Positions 1 to 8,918 of a stretch of DNA of 64,000 bases are shown one piece after another. Positions within the stretch are counted from its first letter, which is position 1. Each line of letters begins with the position of its first letter. The DNA lies in NCBI GenBank assembly GCA_016185425.1, contig JACPNQ010000019.1, forward strand, positions 1-64,000, in the 5' to 3' direction. A program made the position numbers and the translations under genes. This stretch comes from Acidobacteriota bacterium (GTDB lineage: Bacteria; Acidobacteriota; Terriglobia; Bryobacterales; Bryobacteraceae). The notes under the pieces are model-generated. The model worked only from the letters and a program-made list of their open reading frames with translations, was not told the origin of the DNA and did not search any database.

Positions 1-41
1 GTCGCGCCAGTTCCTCCCTGCTATCCGCCCTGCTGTCCCGC

Positions 42-83
42 AAAAAGAAAAAACCCGGCTCGCTCCTTGCGGAGCGCGCCGGG
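42..83 (-). terminator. Rho-independent terminator of the minus-strand kinase/amrB/PLP-enzyme operon
   Basis: Read on the minus strand, a 13-bp stem with one mismatch (arms at 71-83 and 54-66) and a 4-nt loop is followed by a run of T interrupted by one C (53 down to 42). It lies about 235 nt past the stop of the PLP-enzyme gene and is the only strong terminator downstream of the three minus-strand genes. Confidence 0.85.
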
Positions 84-317
84 CCTGATCCCTAACCCTG
101 TCAATTCTCGAAAGCTTGACAAGGTCGATCCATATCAGAACCATTACTTTCATGAGGTGTTTTCTCTCCTTCGACAGTACGTCGAACCGGTTTCGGGGAA
201 ATCGACGAAGTACGAAACTTTTTTATCGAAGCTTTTCGACGACGGTTCCGGCAGTGCCGGGGAGATGGGGCATAGCCAGAGTTCAGTTGCGAAAACCCGT
301 GCCCGGCACGGTTCTTT
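84..317. other. Gene-free stretch, probable 3' untranslated region
   Basis: No convincing gene is seen. It contains a short perfect inverted repeat (TTCGAC at 170-175, GTCGAA at 181-186, 5-nt loop). It lies between the last gene of the minus-strand operon and its terminator, so it would be a long 3' untranslated region, or could hide a small RNA. An 84-codon plus-strand frame (67-321) has no recognisable content. Confidence 0.4.
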
Positions 318-1865
318 CTAACCGCGGCGGTTAGCCACTATGTCGCGCTTGGCGGACCATATGGCCCCTCGATACTCGCCCATTTCGAGCTTGCCGGACA
401 TTTCATCGGCGCTGGATGCCTGTCCGGTGAAACGGAATTGCAGCGAGTCGCCGTGGTTCTCGTTAACCGAGCTCGACATCTCGACCGAGTCGCCGCTGAC
501 GCGGCCGCGCAACGGACGAGAGCTGAAGTCGCCCTGATGCGTGCCGGATACTTCGGCCGTCCTATGGAGGATGTCGAAGTGATGCGTGCTGGAGCTGTTG
601 AGAAAGTCGATCTTCACAGACCAGCGGCCGGAGAGGTCATACTTCGGCGCCGCTGGTTCGGACGCCGGCTTTTCCTTTAGCCCCGAGAATGTCTTGTAGA
701 GAGCCTCGGCTACTTGTTCCGCATCGCCCGGGGCCATCATGTAGGCGACGACGCTGATGCCGTTGGGATGGGTAGCAACAGTGATGCGCGGTTCGCCGGC
801 CATGAGCGCCTGGCCGGCCTCCTCGCCCGATGTGCGGTACTTTGCGTCCCAGCGGATCTGAAGGGAGGGAGTGTGGTTGGAAAGCTGATCGGGCTCCTGG
901 ATCGTCATCTGCAGGTTGCCGAGGGGATCAAGCCGCTTCTTCACGGTCCCCAGCCAACCGAGCCAGCGCTGCCATTCGGCTTTGTGGTCGCGCTTGGTCC
1001 ACATCTCGACGGCCGCGAGCATCCCCATCGTTTCCTCTTTGCCGATCTTGAGTGCACGGGCATATCCATGGTGCGGGGCGCTGTGGACCCATGCGGCCTG
1101 CACGATACTCTTCTTGCCCAGGAGGAGGCCCGCGGTCTGCGGCCCGCGAATACACTTGCCGCCGGAGTAGGCGACAAGCGTCGCGCCGCGCTTCAGGTGT
1201 ACGTTGGGGATGGTGAGCACTTCAGCGGCGGCGTCGACGAGGATCGGGATGTTATGCGGGGTGGCGTGCTTGACAACAGTTTCGAATGCGAGAGGGCCGC
1301 GCTCGGCGTTGGGGCCGGCGAGGATGTAGATCATTGCGGTACGCGGGCCGATGGCGAGTTCGAGCTCTTCCGGCGTGGAGACCTCAACGATCCGCACGCC
1401 AACGGAGCGAATGGCTGCGTCGTACACGTTGCGGGAATGGGTGGGGATGATGACTTCGTCTTTGGGGAAACCGCGGAGGTCGGGGATGCGGACGTGGAGA
1501 TCGGGGTTGCCGCCGGCAACACAGGCCGCGGTGGCATGAGTGATGGCCGCCGAGCAACCGCAGGAGACAAGTCCCCATTCGGCGCCGGTCAATTGGGCCA
1601 GACGCGCGCCGGCGGCGTCCATGAGCTCATCAATATGGACGTAGCGCTGAGAGGCTTCGGCCATGGCGGTGCGGGCCTCGGGAAGCATGGTGGAGCCCGA
1701 GATAATGGTGAACGTTCCACGCGCGTTGATGATGGGGCGGACGCCAATGGAGGCATAGACATCGGGCACGGCGGCCGCGGCGGCGGGTGCGGCGGCTATG
1801 GCTGTGGCGGCGGGAAGCCCGGCGATGGAGGCGGACTTGAGCAGGTTACGGCGCGAGGGTCTCAT
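318..1865 (-). CDS. TAT-exported SelA-like PLP-dependent enzyme with C-terminal beta domain
   Basis: A 515-residue protein. Residues 4-10 (SRRNLLK) followed by an Ala-rich hydrophobic stretch form a twin-arginine signal. Residues 35-395 resemble fold-type I PLP enzymes of the SelA/D-glucosaminate-6-phosphate ammonia-lyase group: Asp211 (ILVDAAAE) suits the pyridine-nitrogen contact and Lys237 (YSGGKCIRG) the Schiff base. Residues about 410-510 form a separate beta-rich domain (DLSGRWSVKIDF) like those added to secreted Acidobacteria proteins. PLP enzymes load cofactor in the cytoplasm, which fits export in the folded state by TAT. True selenocysteine synthase is unlikely because of the export signal and the absence of selB or tRNA-Sec nearby. 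It is the last gene of an operon, 54 nt after amrB. The substrate is unknown; an aminosugar or amino-acid lyase role is inference. Confidence 0.8.
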   Translation of the reverse strand: MRPSRRNLLKSASIAGLPAATAIAAAPAAAAAVPDVYASIGVRPIINARGTFTIISGSTMLPEARTAMAEASQRYVHIDELMDAAGARLAQLTGAEWGLVSCGCSAAITHATAACVAGGNPDLHVRIPDLRGFPKDEVIIPTHSRNVYDAAIRSVGVRIVEVSTPEELELAIGPRTAMIYILAGPNAERGPLAFETVVKHATPHNIPILVDAAAEVLTIPNVHLKRGATLVAYSGGKCIRGPQTAGLLLGKKSIVQAAWVHSAPHHGYARALKIGKEETMGMLAAVEMWTKRDHKAEWQRWLGWLGTVKKRLDPLGNLQMTIQEPDQLSNHTPSLQIRWDAKYRTSGEEAGQALMAGEPRITVATHPNGISVVAYMMAPGDAEQVAEALYKTFSGLKEKPASEPAAPKYDLSGRWSVKIDFLNSSSTHHFDILHRTAEVSGTHQGDFSSRPLRGRVSGDSVEMSSSVNENHGDSLQFRFTGQASSADEMSGKLEMGEYRGAIWSAKRDIVANRRG

Positions 1866-1919
1866 GCGTAGATTATGGCGCGGTTTTGGCGTTTGGGGTT
1901 TTTCCTCGCAGATTCCCCT

Positions 1920-3149
1920 TCACGCGAACCGCATCGCCGCATACGAAACCACGCTTTCAGGATCAATCTGCCAGTGTTCGTAGTCGAGCAGCTCGCCGCG
2001 GGCGGAAGGCACGGCGCGCAGAAATGTGTAGAAGGGCGCTGAACCGCACCATTTTAGGGGGTCGCGGTTCTCCTGCACTTGAGACCAGAACAAGCCCGTG
2101 TCGCCGCCGTTAATGGCGTCGATACGGCGGTGATCCTTCTCCTCGACTTCGAGCATGAAGCCGGCATTCGCTGTGGCCGCGGCGGTGTCGTCATACCGTT
2201 TGCCAATGTGCGCCATGTCGACGCCGAGCACCCACACCAGATTCTTTCCGTGTTTCGTGTCGAGTCCACGTAATGCGTCAAGGTAGCGGCGCACCTCTTC
2301 GGACTGCTCCGGAGGGCCGCCGAGATAGATGCTCCGGGCATAGGATCCGCAGAGCAGAGGGAGGATTTTGACATCTGGCCCGTAGAGGTACTGGAGGAAG
2401 ACGACCTGGAACTCGACGGAATGTTCGAGCGAGAAGAAATAATCTTCTTCGGTGATGCCGCTGCCGCCTTCGCGTTTCAATTCCGTAAGGAGTTCGCGGT
2501 TGACACGCGCGAGACCGGCGGGAGTTTCAAAGTCCTTGCGTGTTGTACCGAGGCGGTCCATCTCTCCGTAGTGCGAGGTGCCGAGAATGACGAAGGTCTT
2601 GTCGGCGGCCTGCTCTTTTGGGATCGCGCCGGCGAGCGCGGCGTATGCGGCGATGTAGCAGCGGTGTGCGGCGCCCGGGCTGGCGTGCGGGGACGCGATG
2701 GAGCGGATCGGTTTAGCGGCGTGATTATTGCGGTCACCGAACCAGCCGTCGAATTTCGCCGTAAAGGCGGCAGGGTCGCCGGGGTAATTGAGCGGCCCGC
2801 TGTGGGAGTGGGGGAGTATGTCGCCGCTGCGCCACTCGGCAAGGCGGGCTTCGCGCATTTCCAAAAATGTGTCGTCTTCCAGGAAGCCGGCGCTGCTAAG
2901 GGCCGATTCGAAATGATCGGCGAGTTCGGCAGTTTCTCCGTCGCCGGTGAGACGGGTGATTTCGGCGCGAAGTTCATCGAGGGAGTTCTGGCCATCGAAT
3001 AGTTCGAGCGCATGGACAAGCGCCGGAGGCACGATGAGCTGGTGTGCGGAAAACTGGTTGCGGTCCTGGATGACGAGGCCCGGGCGGTCGCGGTCGGGCG
3101 AGGCGAAGAAGTCCAGGTCTCGACGGAGTGGCGCGAGGCGTTTGGCCAT
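1920..3149 (-). CDS. amrB: AmmeMemoRadiSam system protein B (MEMO1 family)
   Basis: A 409-residue protein. Residues about 150-409 are a MEMO domain, related to extradiol dioxygenases: His155 (SPHASPG) and His193 (GTSHYG) match the metal-binding histidines, and LEHSVEFQ and DMAHIG match further conserved blocks. Residues 1-110 form a helical extension resembling PqqD/winged-helix modules. In many genomes memo sits with AMMECR1 and a radical-SAM gene, but neither is visible here. Instead it lies 9 nt after a Ser/Thr kinase gene. The biochemical role of bacterial Memo proteins is unsettled (redox or metal handling), so only the family is firm. Confidence 0.85.
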   Translation of the reverse strand: MAKRLAPLRRDLDFFASPDRDRPGLVIQDRNQFSAHQLIVPPALVHALELFDGQNSLDELRAEITRLTGDGETAELADHFESALSSAGFLEDDTFLEMREARLAEWRSGDILPHSHSGPLNYPGDPAAFTAKFDGWFGDRNNHAAKPIRSIASPHASPGAAHRCYIAAYAALAGAIPKEQAADKTFVILGTSHYGEMDRLGTTRKDFETPAGLARVNRELLTELKREGGSGITEEDYFFSLEHSVEFQVVFLQYLYGPDVKILPLLCGSYARSIYLGGPPEQSEEVRRYLDALRGLDTKHGKNLVWVLGVDMAHIGKRYDDTAAATANAGFMLEVEEKDHRRIDAINGGDTGLFWSQVQENRDPLKWCGSAPFYTFLRAVPSARGELLDYEHWQIDPESVVSYAAMRFA

Positions 3150-3158
3150 TTCTACATT

Positions 3159-5750
3159 CTAGGGGCGGACGGAACGTTCGCGGGCGATTTCCGCGAGACA
3201 CTCTTTGGCGATCTGGACGTTCGTTGCATTAAACAGCCGTCCGGCGGCAACGCTCTTTTCGAGGATCTCCAAGCCTCGCGCGAGACGGCTCACCGCTGCG
3301 TCGTCCTCGTGCATATCGAACAGAAGGAGACCTTCGAAGATCATGTCGGTACCAACCATGTCCTGGTAGTACCCGTTGGCCGGCGCGGCTTTCAGAAGAG
3401 CCGAGCCGACGGCGATCGTCCGCTCATAAGCGGCCTTCGCGTCCGGCCAGCGCCATTCGGCGCGAAGATGTTCGGCATAGCGCGACAGAACACTGGACAG
3501 GAGAAACTGATTGCGATCGTTCGCCGCGTCCGCTGCAACCAGCTTGTCGGCGATGGCGAGCAGTTCCTCATCGATAGTCAGGGCGCGAGGAATATTGACG
3601 ATTGGAACGGGCGCGTGATGCAGGACATCGGCGAGTTGAATGCCCGGCGGGATGAGGCGCGCCTGATCGCGAATGGCCGGCTTCGGGCCGATGACTTCGC
3701 GAATTACGGAAAGACTTAGGTCAGCAACGCGGAGCGCCTCCGGCCATTCCTGTAGGGCGACAAGACTGCGGCTGAGCGCGACGCAGTCCGCCGATAGGGC
3801 GCGGCGCAGGGAGGCATCGCCGGGTTCCAATGTGATGGCCTGGCGGAGATCGGCAACAGAAGCGGTGAGAAGTTCACGGGCCTTTTCGTGCTGATCCCGC
3901 ACTTGCATGTGCTCGCCCCAGGCACGGTTGAGATTGGACCGGTAGCGAACGAGGACCAGGCGCTGCCCGGCAGGAAGCGATGACTGCAGATTGGCAAACA
4001 TGCCGGCGGCGGAGGCGAACGACGTTTCCGCTTCGGGGATGCGTCCAATCCACTTCAGAGTCTTCGCAAGCTTCGTTGTCGTTCCGCCGGCAAAGAGACG
4101 TACCTCTGGATCGGCCCATACCTTGCGATGCCATTCGAGCGACTTGCGGTAGCTCGAAACAGCGCCGGCGAAATCGCCGAGATTGGCGGTGCCGGTATAG
4201 CCTTGCAGATCGCCGATACGGTCATAGGCGCGCGCAAGATCGCGGATGAGCGCCGGGTCGTTCTCCACTTCGCGCCCCATCTGTTCAAAGTGTTCGAGTG
4301 CGGTGGCGACAAGGACTTGCCTGGCCTTGGTGGTACCAACGGTGTCCTTTAAAGAGTCTTCGATATCGAAGAGAAATTTATGGGTGAGCTTGCGGGCGCT
4401 GTGGAACCGGTCGAGGGCCGAAGCGCGTTGGACGGCGGCCTCCTCAGCGTTGTGTTCGGCAATGGTCTTCTGCCGGCTGGACTCGGCGAGGGCGGCCTCG
4501 GCGCGAGCGCGCTCCTGTTCAGCCCTGTCGCGTTCGCGCTCGGCAAAGGTGCGGGCCTGCGCTGCGATCTGCGCCTGACGGACGGACCACACGGTGCCGG
4601 CCGCGAGCCCGCAGACAAGAGCCGTGAGAGCGCTTATGGGGAGCCAGTGGCGGCGCGCGAACTTCCGTGCCGCATAGACCCAGGAGTAGCCTCGAGCTTC
4701 GACGGGAAGACCGTTTAGGAAACGCCGAAGATCGGCGGCGAGCTGATCGGCCGTTCCGTAGCGGCGCTCCGGCTCACGAGCAAGCGCCTTTTCCACAATG
4801 CGGTCGAGATCAGCGGGGATCCGCATTGTAGCGGCGCGGCTGGGGAGCGGGATATCGCCGTCGGTAACATCGCGAACGAGTTCGGCGAACGAGCGATTGG
4901 CCGTCGAGCGGACCGGGCGCCCGGTGAGGACTTCGTAGAACACCGCACCGAGGGCGTATACATCGGTGGCCGTAGTGATGCTTTGGCCGGCGATCTGTTC
5001 GGGGCTCGCATAGTCCGGCGTGAATAGCGCGTGCATCGACGCGGTCATGCTGTTGTCAACACCGAGGAGTTTGGCGATGCCGAAGTCGAGAAGCTTGGGC
5101 GTACCCTGGGCATCGACCAGGATGTTGGCGGGTTTCAGATCGCGGTGCACGATCAGATTGCGATGGGCATAGGCGACCGCGTCGCAGACCGTCGCAAAAA
5201 GGGCGCAGCGTTCGTTGAGGGAAAGCCGGTTTACGAATTCGGTGAGAGGAACACCGTCAACGTATTCAAGAACGATATAGGGGCGGCCGTCGGACGTTGT
5301 GCCGCCGTCGAGCAGGCGGGCGATGTTGGGATGTTCGAGCTCGGCGAGGATCTGGCGCTCCTGACGGAAGCGTTCGCGGATTCCCGGCCCGAATTGTTCC
5401 GGTCGCAAGACTTTGACAGCCGCGAGTTGACGGTAGGAATCGTCGTCGCGGGCAGCGAGGTAGACGGCACCCATTCCACCGGTGCCGAGGGGCTTGACGA
5501 TTCGCCAGGGGCCGACGCGTTCGGGCGCACCAGGCGCGGGCCGGTCGAGCCATTCCGTGACGGATTCGCCGATTCGGCGCTCGATGGTGCCGCCTTCGCC
5601 GCGGTCGGCCGCCAAAAGCTTTCGTACCTCGCGTTCGAGGTCTTCGTCGCCCGTGCAGCGGCCGGAGAGCCAGGGACCGAGTTCGGCGGGCGCAAGTGCC
5701 GCCGCCTCGTGGAAGAGTTCTTCGACCTGGCGCCAGCGTTCGGCGGTCAT
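3159..5750 (-). CDS. Transmembrane serine/threonine protein kinase with TPR-like extracytoplasmic region
   Basis: An 863-residue Hanks-type kinase. The short N-terminal helical segment (WRQVEELFHEA) is typical of Acidobacteria kinases. The kinase domain spans about 82-345: glycine loop GTGGMGAVY (89-97), catalytic Lys113, HRDLKPAN (202-209), DFG (222-224) and SPEQ in the activation region. A single membrane helix at about 369-389 is followed by an Ala/Glu/Arg-rich coiled coil (391-450), then a long helical region with TPR character. No PASTA repeats are seen. All catalytic residues are present, so it should be active, phosphorylating Ser/Thr in the cytoplasm while sensing outside. It heads the operon with amrB and the exported PLP enzyme and is divergent from phhB. 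Confidence 0.9.
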   Translation of the reverse strand: MTAERWRQVEELFHEAAALAPAELGPWLSGRCTGDEDLEREVRKLLAADRGEGGTIERRIGESVTEWLDRPAPGAPERVGPWRIVKPLGTGGMGAVYLAARDDDSYRQLAAVKVLRPEQFGPGIRERFRQERQILAELEHPNIARLLDGGTTSDGRPYIVLEYVDGVPLTEFVNRLSLNERCALFATVCDAVAYAHRNLIVHRDLKPANILVDAQGTPKLLDFGIAKLLGVDNSMTASMHALFTPDYASPEQIAGQSITTATDVYALGAVFYEVLTGRPVRSTANRSFAELVRDVTDGDIPLPSRAATMRIPADLDRIVEKALAREPERRYGTADQLAADLRRFLNGLPVEARGYSWVYAARKFARRHWLPISALTALVCGLAAGTVWSVRQAQIAAQARTFAERERDRAEQERARAEAALAESSRQKTIAEHNAEEAAVQRASALDRFHSARKLTHKFLFDIEDSLKDTVGTTKARQVLVATALEHFEQMGREVENDPALIRDLARAYDRIGDLQGYTGTANLGDFAGAVSSYRKSLEWHRKVWADPEVRLFAGGTTTKLAKTLKWIGRIPEAETSFASAAGMFANLQSSLPAGQRLVLVRYRSNLNRAWGEHMQVRDQHEKARELLTASVADLRQAITLEPGDASLRRALSADCVALSRSLVALQEWPEALRVADLSLSVIREVIGPKPAIRDQARLIPPGIQLADVLHHAPVPIVNIPRALTIDEELLAIADKLVAADAANDRNQFLLSSVLSRYAEHLRAEWRWPDAKAAYERTIAVGSALLKAAPANGYYQDMVGTDMIFEGLLLFDMHEDDAAVSRLARGLEILEKSVAAGRLFNATNVQIAKECLAEIARERSVRP

Positions 5751-5894
5751 TCGATGCCTCCGAAAGCGACGCCTGCGACACTGGCAGGGCAGCCCATCAA
5801 AGACCCATGCGTATTCTACCTGGAAAAATTACGGGTGCCGGAAATTAGTTTTTTGAGCCATCCGGACGGCCGATTGCGCGTACGATGTAGATAC

Positions 5895-6185
5895 ATGGCC
5901 AAACTTAACGAGGTCGAGCTCGCGGCCGCCGTGGAATTCCTGCCCGGTTGGACAGTGAAGGACGGCAAGTTGCACAGGGAGTACAAGTTCCCGGATTTTG
6001 TTCATGCGTTTGGGTTTATGGCTACGGCCGCTATTGCCATTGAAGCGATGGAGCACCATCCGGAGTGGTTCAACGTTTGGAACCGCGTGGTGGTGGACCT
6101 GACGACACATGATGTGGGCGGAATCACAGCCAAGGACATCAAGCTGGCATCCAAGCTCGAAGAATTGGCGAAAAGGCTGCAATAG
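5895..6185 (+). CDS. phhB: Pterin-4a-carbinolamine dehydratase
   Basis: A 96-residue protein, full length for the PCD/DCoH family. The signature EHHPEWFNVWNRV followed by THDVGG carries the catalytic histidines. The enzyme dehydrates 4a-hydroxytetrahydrobiopterin and so recycles the pterin cofactor of aromatic amino-acid hydroxylases. No hydroxylase gene is in the window. The ATG at 5895 was chosen because the frame extends far upstream only as non-homologous sequence that is antisense to the kinase gene. The stop codon directly abuts the ATG of the next gene, so the two are probably co-translated. Confidence 0.9.
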   Translation: MAKLNEVELAAAVEFLPGWTVKDGKLHREYKFPDFVHAFGFMATAAIAIEAMEHHPEWFNVWNRVVVDLTTHDVGGITAKDIKLASKLEELAKRLQ

Positions 6186-8510
6186 ATGCGGGCAATTTGG
6201 TTGGCAGTGGCTGCGGCGGGACTTCTCGCCGCGCAGGAGCGCTTTGCAGGTTCCGATGAGATTGACCGGGTGATTCAGCAGGCGGTGGACGCGGACCAGA
6301 TGCCCGGGGCAGTGGCGTGGATTGGGCGTTATGGCGAGATTCTGCACCGCAAGGCCTACGGCAGCAGAAGCCTGGCGCCGGCTCGCGAGCCGATGACGAT
6401 GGACACCATGTTCGATGCCGCGTCGTTGACCAAAGTCGTGGCGACGACATCGTGCATGATGCGGCTGGTGGAACAGGGGAAGGTACGGCTGGGCGACAAG
6501 GTCACCGTGTATCTGCCCGAGTTCCAGCGCGGGAAGAGTGACATCACCGTGCGGATGCTCCTGACGCATTTTTCCGGGTTGCGGCCGGACGTGGATCTGG
6601 AGCCGGAGTGGAACGGATACGAGACGGGCGTGCAGAAGGCTCTGATAGATAAGCCGATCGCGGGGCCCGGAGAGCGGTTCATCTATTCGGACATCAACTT
6701 CGTTCTGTTGGGTGAGATGGTGAAGCGGGTTACGGGGAAGCCACTCGACGAGTACGCACGGACAGAGATCTTTTTGCCGCTTGGGATGACGGAATCGCAG
6801 TTCAATCCGCCGGTTTCACTACGCGAGCGCATTGCGCCCACTGAGCAGTATCCGAAAATGCACGTGCCGCTGCGAGGCGTTGTGCATGACCCGACTACGC
6901 GATTCATGAACGGAGTGGCGGGTCATGCGGGGTTGTTCACCACGGCGGCGGATCTATCGCGGTTTGCGCGGATGCTGCTTGGGAATGGGGAGTTGGAGGG
7001 CAAGCGGTTCTTTAGTCCCCTGACGATCCACAAGTTCACCCAGCCGCAGACGCCCGCCGATCAACCGGTGCTGCGCGGGCTGGGGCTGGATATAGACTCG
7101 CCGTTTTCGGCCAATCGGGGAGAACTGTTTCCCCTGGGTTCTTTCGGGCACACAGGGTTCACCGGAACATCGTTGTGGGTGGACCCGGCGACGGGGGCCT
7201 ATGTGATCCTGTTGACCAACAGCGTGCATCCACACCGGCGGCCGCCGGTGACCGCGCTGCGCGCTAAGGTGGCGACGATTGCGGCCGCGTCGCTGGGCGT
7301 AGATGCGCCGGGCGCGATGTTGAATGGATACAACGAGTCAATGGGCGGAGTCCGCCGGGCTGTCGCGCGGAATGGGAGCGTGGAGACCGGGCTGGATGTC
7401 CTGGTAAGCGAGAAATTCGCGCGGCTGCGCGGTAAGCGGGTCGGGCTGATTACGAATCACACGGGATTGACGAAGACCGGCAAGCGGAATATCGACGCAA
7501 TGGTGGCGGCAGGAGTGAAGGTAGTCGCGATCTATTCGCCCGAGCACGGCATCCAAGGGCGCGAAGATCATGAGGGAATCGGCGACACGGTGGACGCGGC
7601 TACCAAGGTAAAGGTGTGGAGCCTATATCGCGACGCAAATCGACGGCCATCGGCGGAGATGCTGGCTGGCGTGGACGTGGTGATATTCGATATTCAGGAC
7701 GTGGGGTCGCGGTTCTACACGTACGTCAGCACGATGCGGAATGCGATGGAGGAGGCGGGTAAGCGGGGGCTGCCGTTCCTGGTGCTCGACCGGCCGAATC
7801 CAATCACAGGTGTCAAGGTCGATGGGCCGGTGCTGGTTGCCGGCGATGAGAGCTTTATCGGTACGCATACGATCGCGCTGCGGCATGGAATGACTGCCGG
7901 TGAATTAGCGAGGCTGTTCCAGGCGGAGCTGAAGATTAAGGTCGCGCTCGACGTAGTGCAGATGAAGGGCTGGCAACGCGGCGATTGGTTTGATTCAACG
8001 GGACTATCGTGGGTGGATCCTTCGCCAAACATGCGGTCCTTAAATGCGGCGTTATTGTATCCCGGCATAGGAATGCTGGAAGCATCGAAGAACTATTCGG
8101 TCGGCCGTGGAACTGACGCGCCTTTTGAGCAGGTTGGCGCGGCGTTTATCGATGGGCCGGAGCTGGCCGCCTACTTGAACAACCGCAAGATTCCGGGCGT
8201 GCGAGTTTATGCGACGCGGTTTACGCCGAACGGGTCCAACTTAAAGCGTATGTTGATCGGCGGGGTGCGGTTCGTGGTGACGGACCGGGAAGCGTTCGGA
8301 AGCACCAGGCTGGGGCTGGAACTGGCGTCGGCGATCCACAAGCTGTTCCCGGGAAAGATGGACATGGCGGTGAACAAAAAGTTGATCGGGAATCCGGCGA
8401 CGATACGGATGATTCTGGCTGGGGATGATCCACGGTCGATACTGGATCAGCAAGCGGACGAATTGGCGGCGTTCATGGCGCGCCGCGCGAAGTATCTGAT
8501 TTACAAATAG
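6186..8510 (+). CDS. Secreted beta-lactamase-fold hydrolase fused to NamZ-type exo-N-acetylmuramidase (DUF1343)
   Basis: A 774-residue protein with a Sec signal peptide (1-16). Residues 22-370 are a serine hydrolase of the class C beta-lactamase/PBP group: Ser80-x-x-Lys83 (ASLTK), Tyr167 in YSD and His322-Thr-Gly. Residues 402-774 are DUF1343, the family of NamZ, which releases terminal N-acetylmuramic acid from peptidoglycan fragments (blocks GLITNHTG, YSPEHGIQG, FDIQDVGSRFYTY). The fusion suggests an exported enzyme acting on both peptide/ester and glycan parts of muropeptides; that combined function is inference. It starts directly at the end of phhB with no gap. Both catalytic halves look intact. 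Confidence 0.88.
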   Translation: MRAIWLAVAAAGLLAAQERFAGSDEIDRVIQQAVDADQMPGAVAWIGRYGEILHRKAYGSRSLAPAREPMTMDTMFDAASLTKVVATTSCMMRLVEQGKVRLGDKVTVYLPEFQRGKSDITVRMLLTHFSGLRPDVDLEPEWNGYETGVQKALIDKPIAGPGERFIYSDINFVLLGEMVKRVTGKPLDEYARTEIFLPLGMTESQFNPPVSLRERIAPTEQYPKMHVPLRGVVHDPTTRFMNGVAGHAGLFTTAADLSRFARMLLGNGELEGKRFFSPLTIHKFTQPQTPADQPVLRGLGLDIDSPFSANRGELFPLGSFGHTGFTGTSLWVDPATGAYVILLTNSVHPHRRPPVTALRAKVATIAAASLGVDAPGAMLNGYNESMGGVRRAVARNGSVETGLDVLVSEKFARLRGKRVGLITNHTGLTKTGKRNIDAMVAAGVKVVAIYSPEHGIQGREDHEGIGDTVDAATKVKVWSLYRDANRRPSAEMLAGVDVVIFDIQDVGSRFYTYVSTMRNAMEEAGKRGLPFLVLDRPNPITGVKVDGPVLVAGDESFIGTHTIALRHGMTAGELARLFQAELKIKVALDVVQMKGWQRGDWFDSTGLSWVDPSPNMRSLNAALLYPGIGMLEASKNYSVGRGTDAPFEQVGAAFIDGPELAAYLNNRKIPGVRVYATRFTPNGSNLKRMLIGGVRFVVTDREAFGSTRLGLELASAIHKLFPGKMDMAVNKKLIGNPATIRMILAGDDPRSILDQQADELAAFMARRAKYLIYK

Positions 8511-8592
8511 GGAATGCCCCCGGCCGGGGAGGCGGAATTGGTGCCGGCCGGAGGCGCGTCGTTGTTGAGAACTGAACTAAGGTCGCGTGAAC

Positions 8593-8829
8593 CTAAGCGT
8601 TTGCTGTCTTTGTAATGCGGGAGCCTTTGGCGGCAACAGCGGCTTCGATCACGTCAGCGGTGGAGACTTCTTCACCGGGTTTCGTGCGCCTGCGAGCTTC
8701 GACCATCCATGACGGGGGCCGGCCGCGGCGCTTTCCGCGACCGAGAGCAAGGCGCTCAAGCGTAACAATCGCGGCTTCAATTTGATCTCGTTCTTCTCTT
8801 AACTGTTCGAGAATCTTGGTAACGTCCAT
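8593..8829 (-). CDS. Small AT-hook-like protein
   Basis: A 78-residue basic protein of no recognised family. Residues 1-28 form an amphipathic, coiled-coil-like helix. Residues 31-40 (GRGKRRGRPP) contain an AT-hook-like RGRPP core, suggesting minor-groove DNA binding, and the C-terminus is helical. A good ribosome site (AGGAG) lies 7-8 nt before the ATG. The gene has its own promoter region with an 18-bp palindrome about 125 nt upstream. A role as a small nucleoid or regulatory protein is inference. Confidence 0.65.
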   Translation of the reverse strand: MDVTKILEQLREERDQIEAAIVTLERLALGRGKRRGRPPSWMVEARRRTKPGEEVSTADVIEAAVAAKGSRITKTANA

Positions 8830-8918
8830 TCGGGCTCCTGCTTTCCTTCTCCCGGCTTCCGAGGGCGAAATTTCTGTTTTCGGAACACGCCGGGCTTTTT
8901 GCTGGGGTACTCTACATG

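Noticed and set aside
67..321. 84-codon plus-strand frame at the window start
   Set aside because: No ribosome site or family features, and it runs through the minus-strand terminator stem.
318..1865. Annotation as true selenocysteine synthase selA
   Set aside because: Twin-arginine signal, extra C-terminal domain and no selB or tRNA-Sec nearby; only the fold is shared.
714..1871. Long plus-strand frame (385 codons) opposite the PLP-enzyme gene
   Set aside because: Gly/Arg-rich translation with no family features; it mirrors the codon bias of the convincing gene on the other strand.
5031..5894. In-frame upstream extension of phhB
   Set aside because: It is antisense to the kinase gene and adds nearly 290 residues to a family that is about 96 residues long.
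8518..8529. Palindrome CCCCGGCCGGGG after the NamZ-fusion gene
   Set aside because: No loop and no T-tract, so neither a terminator nor a clear operator; common in GC-rich DNA.
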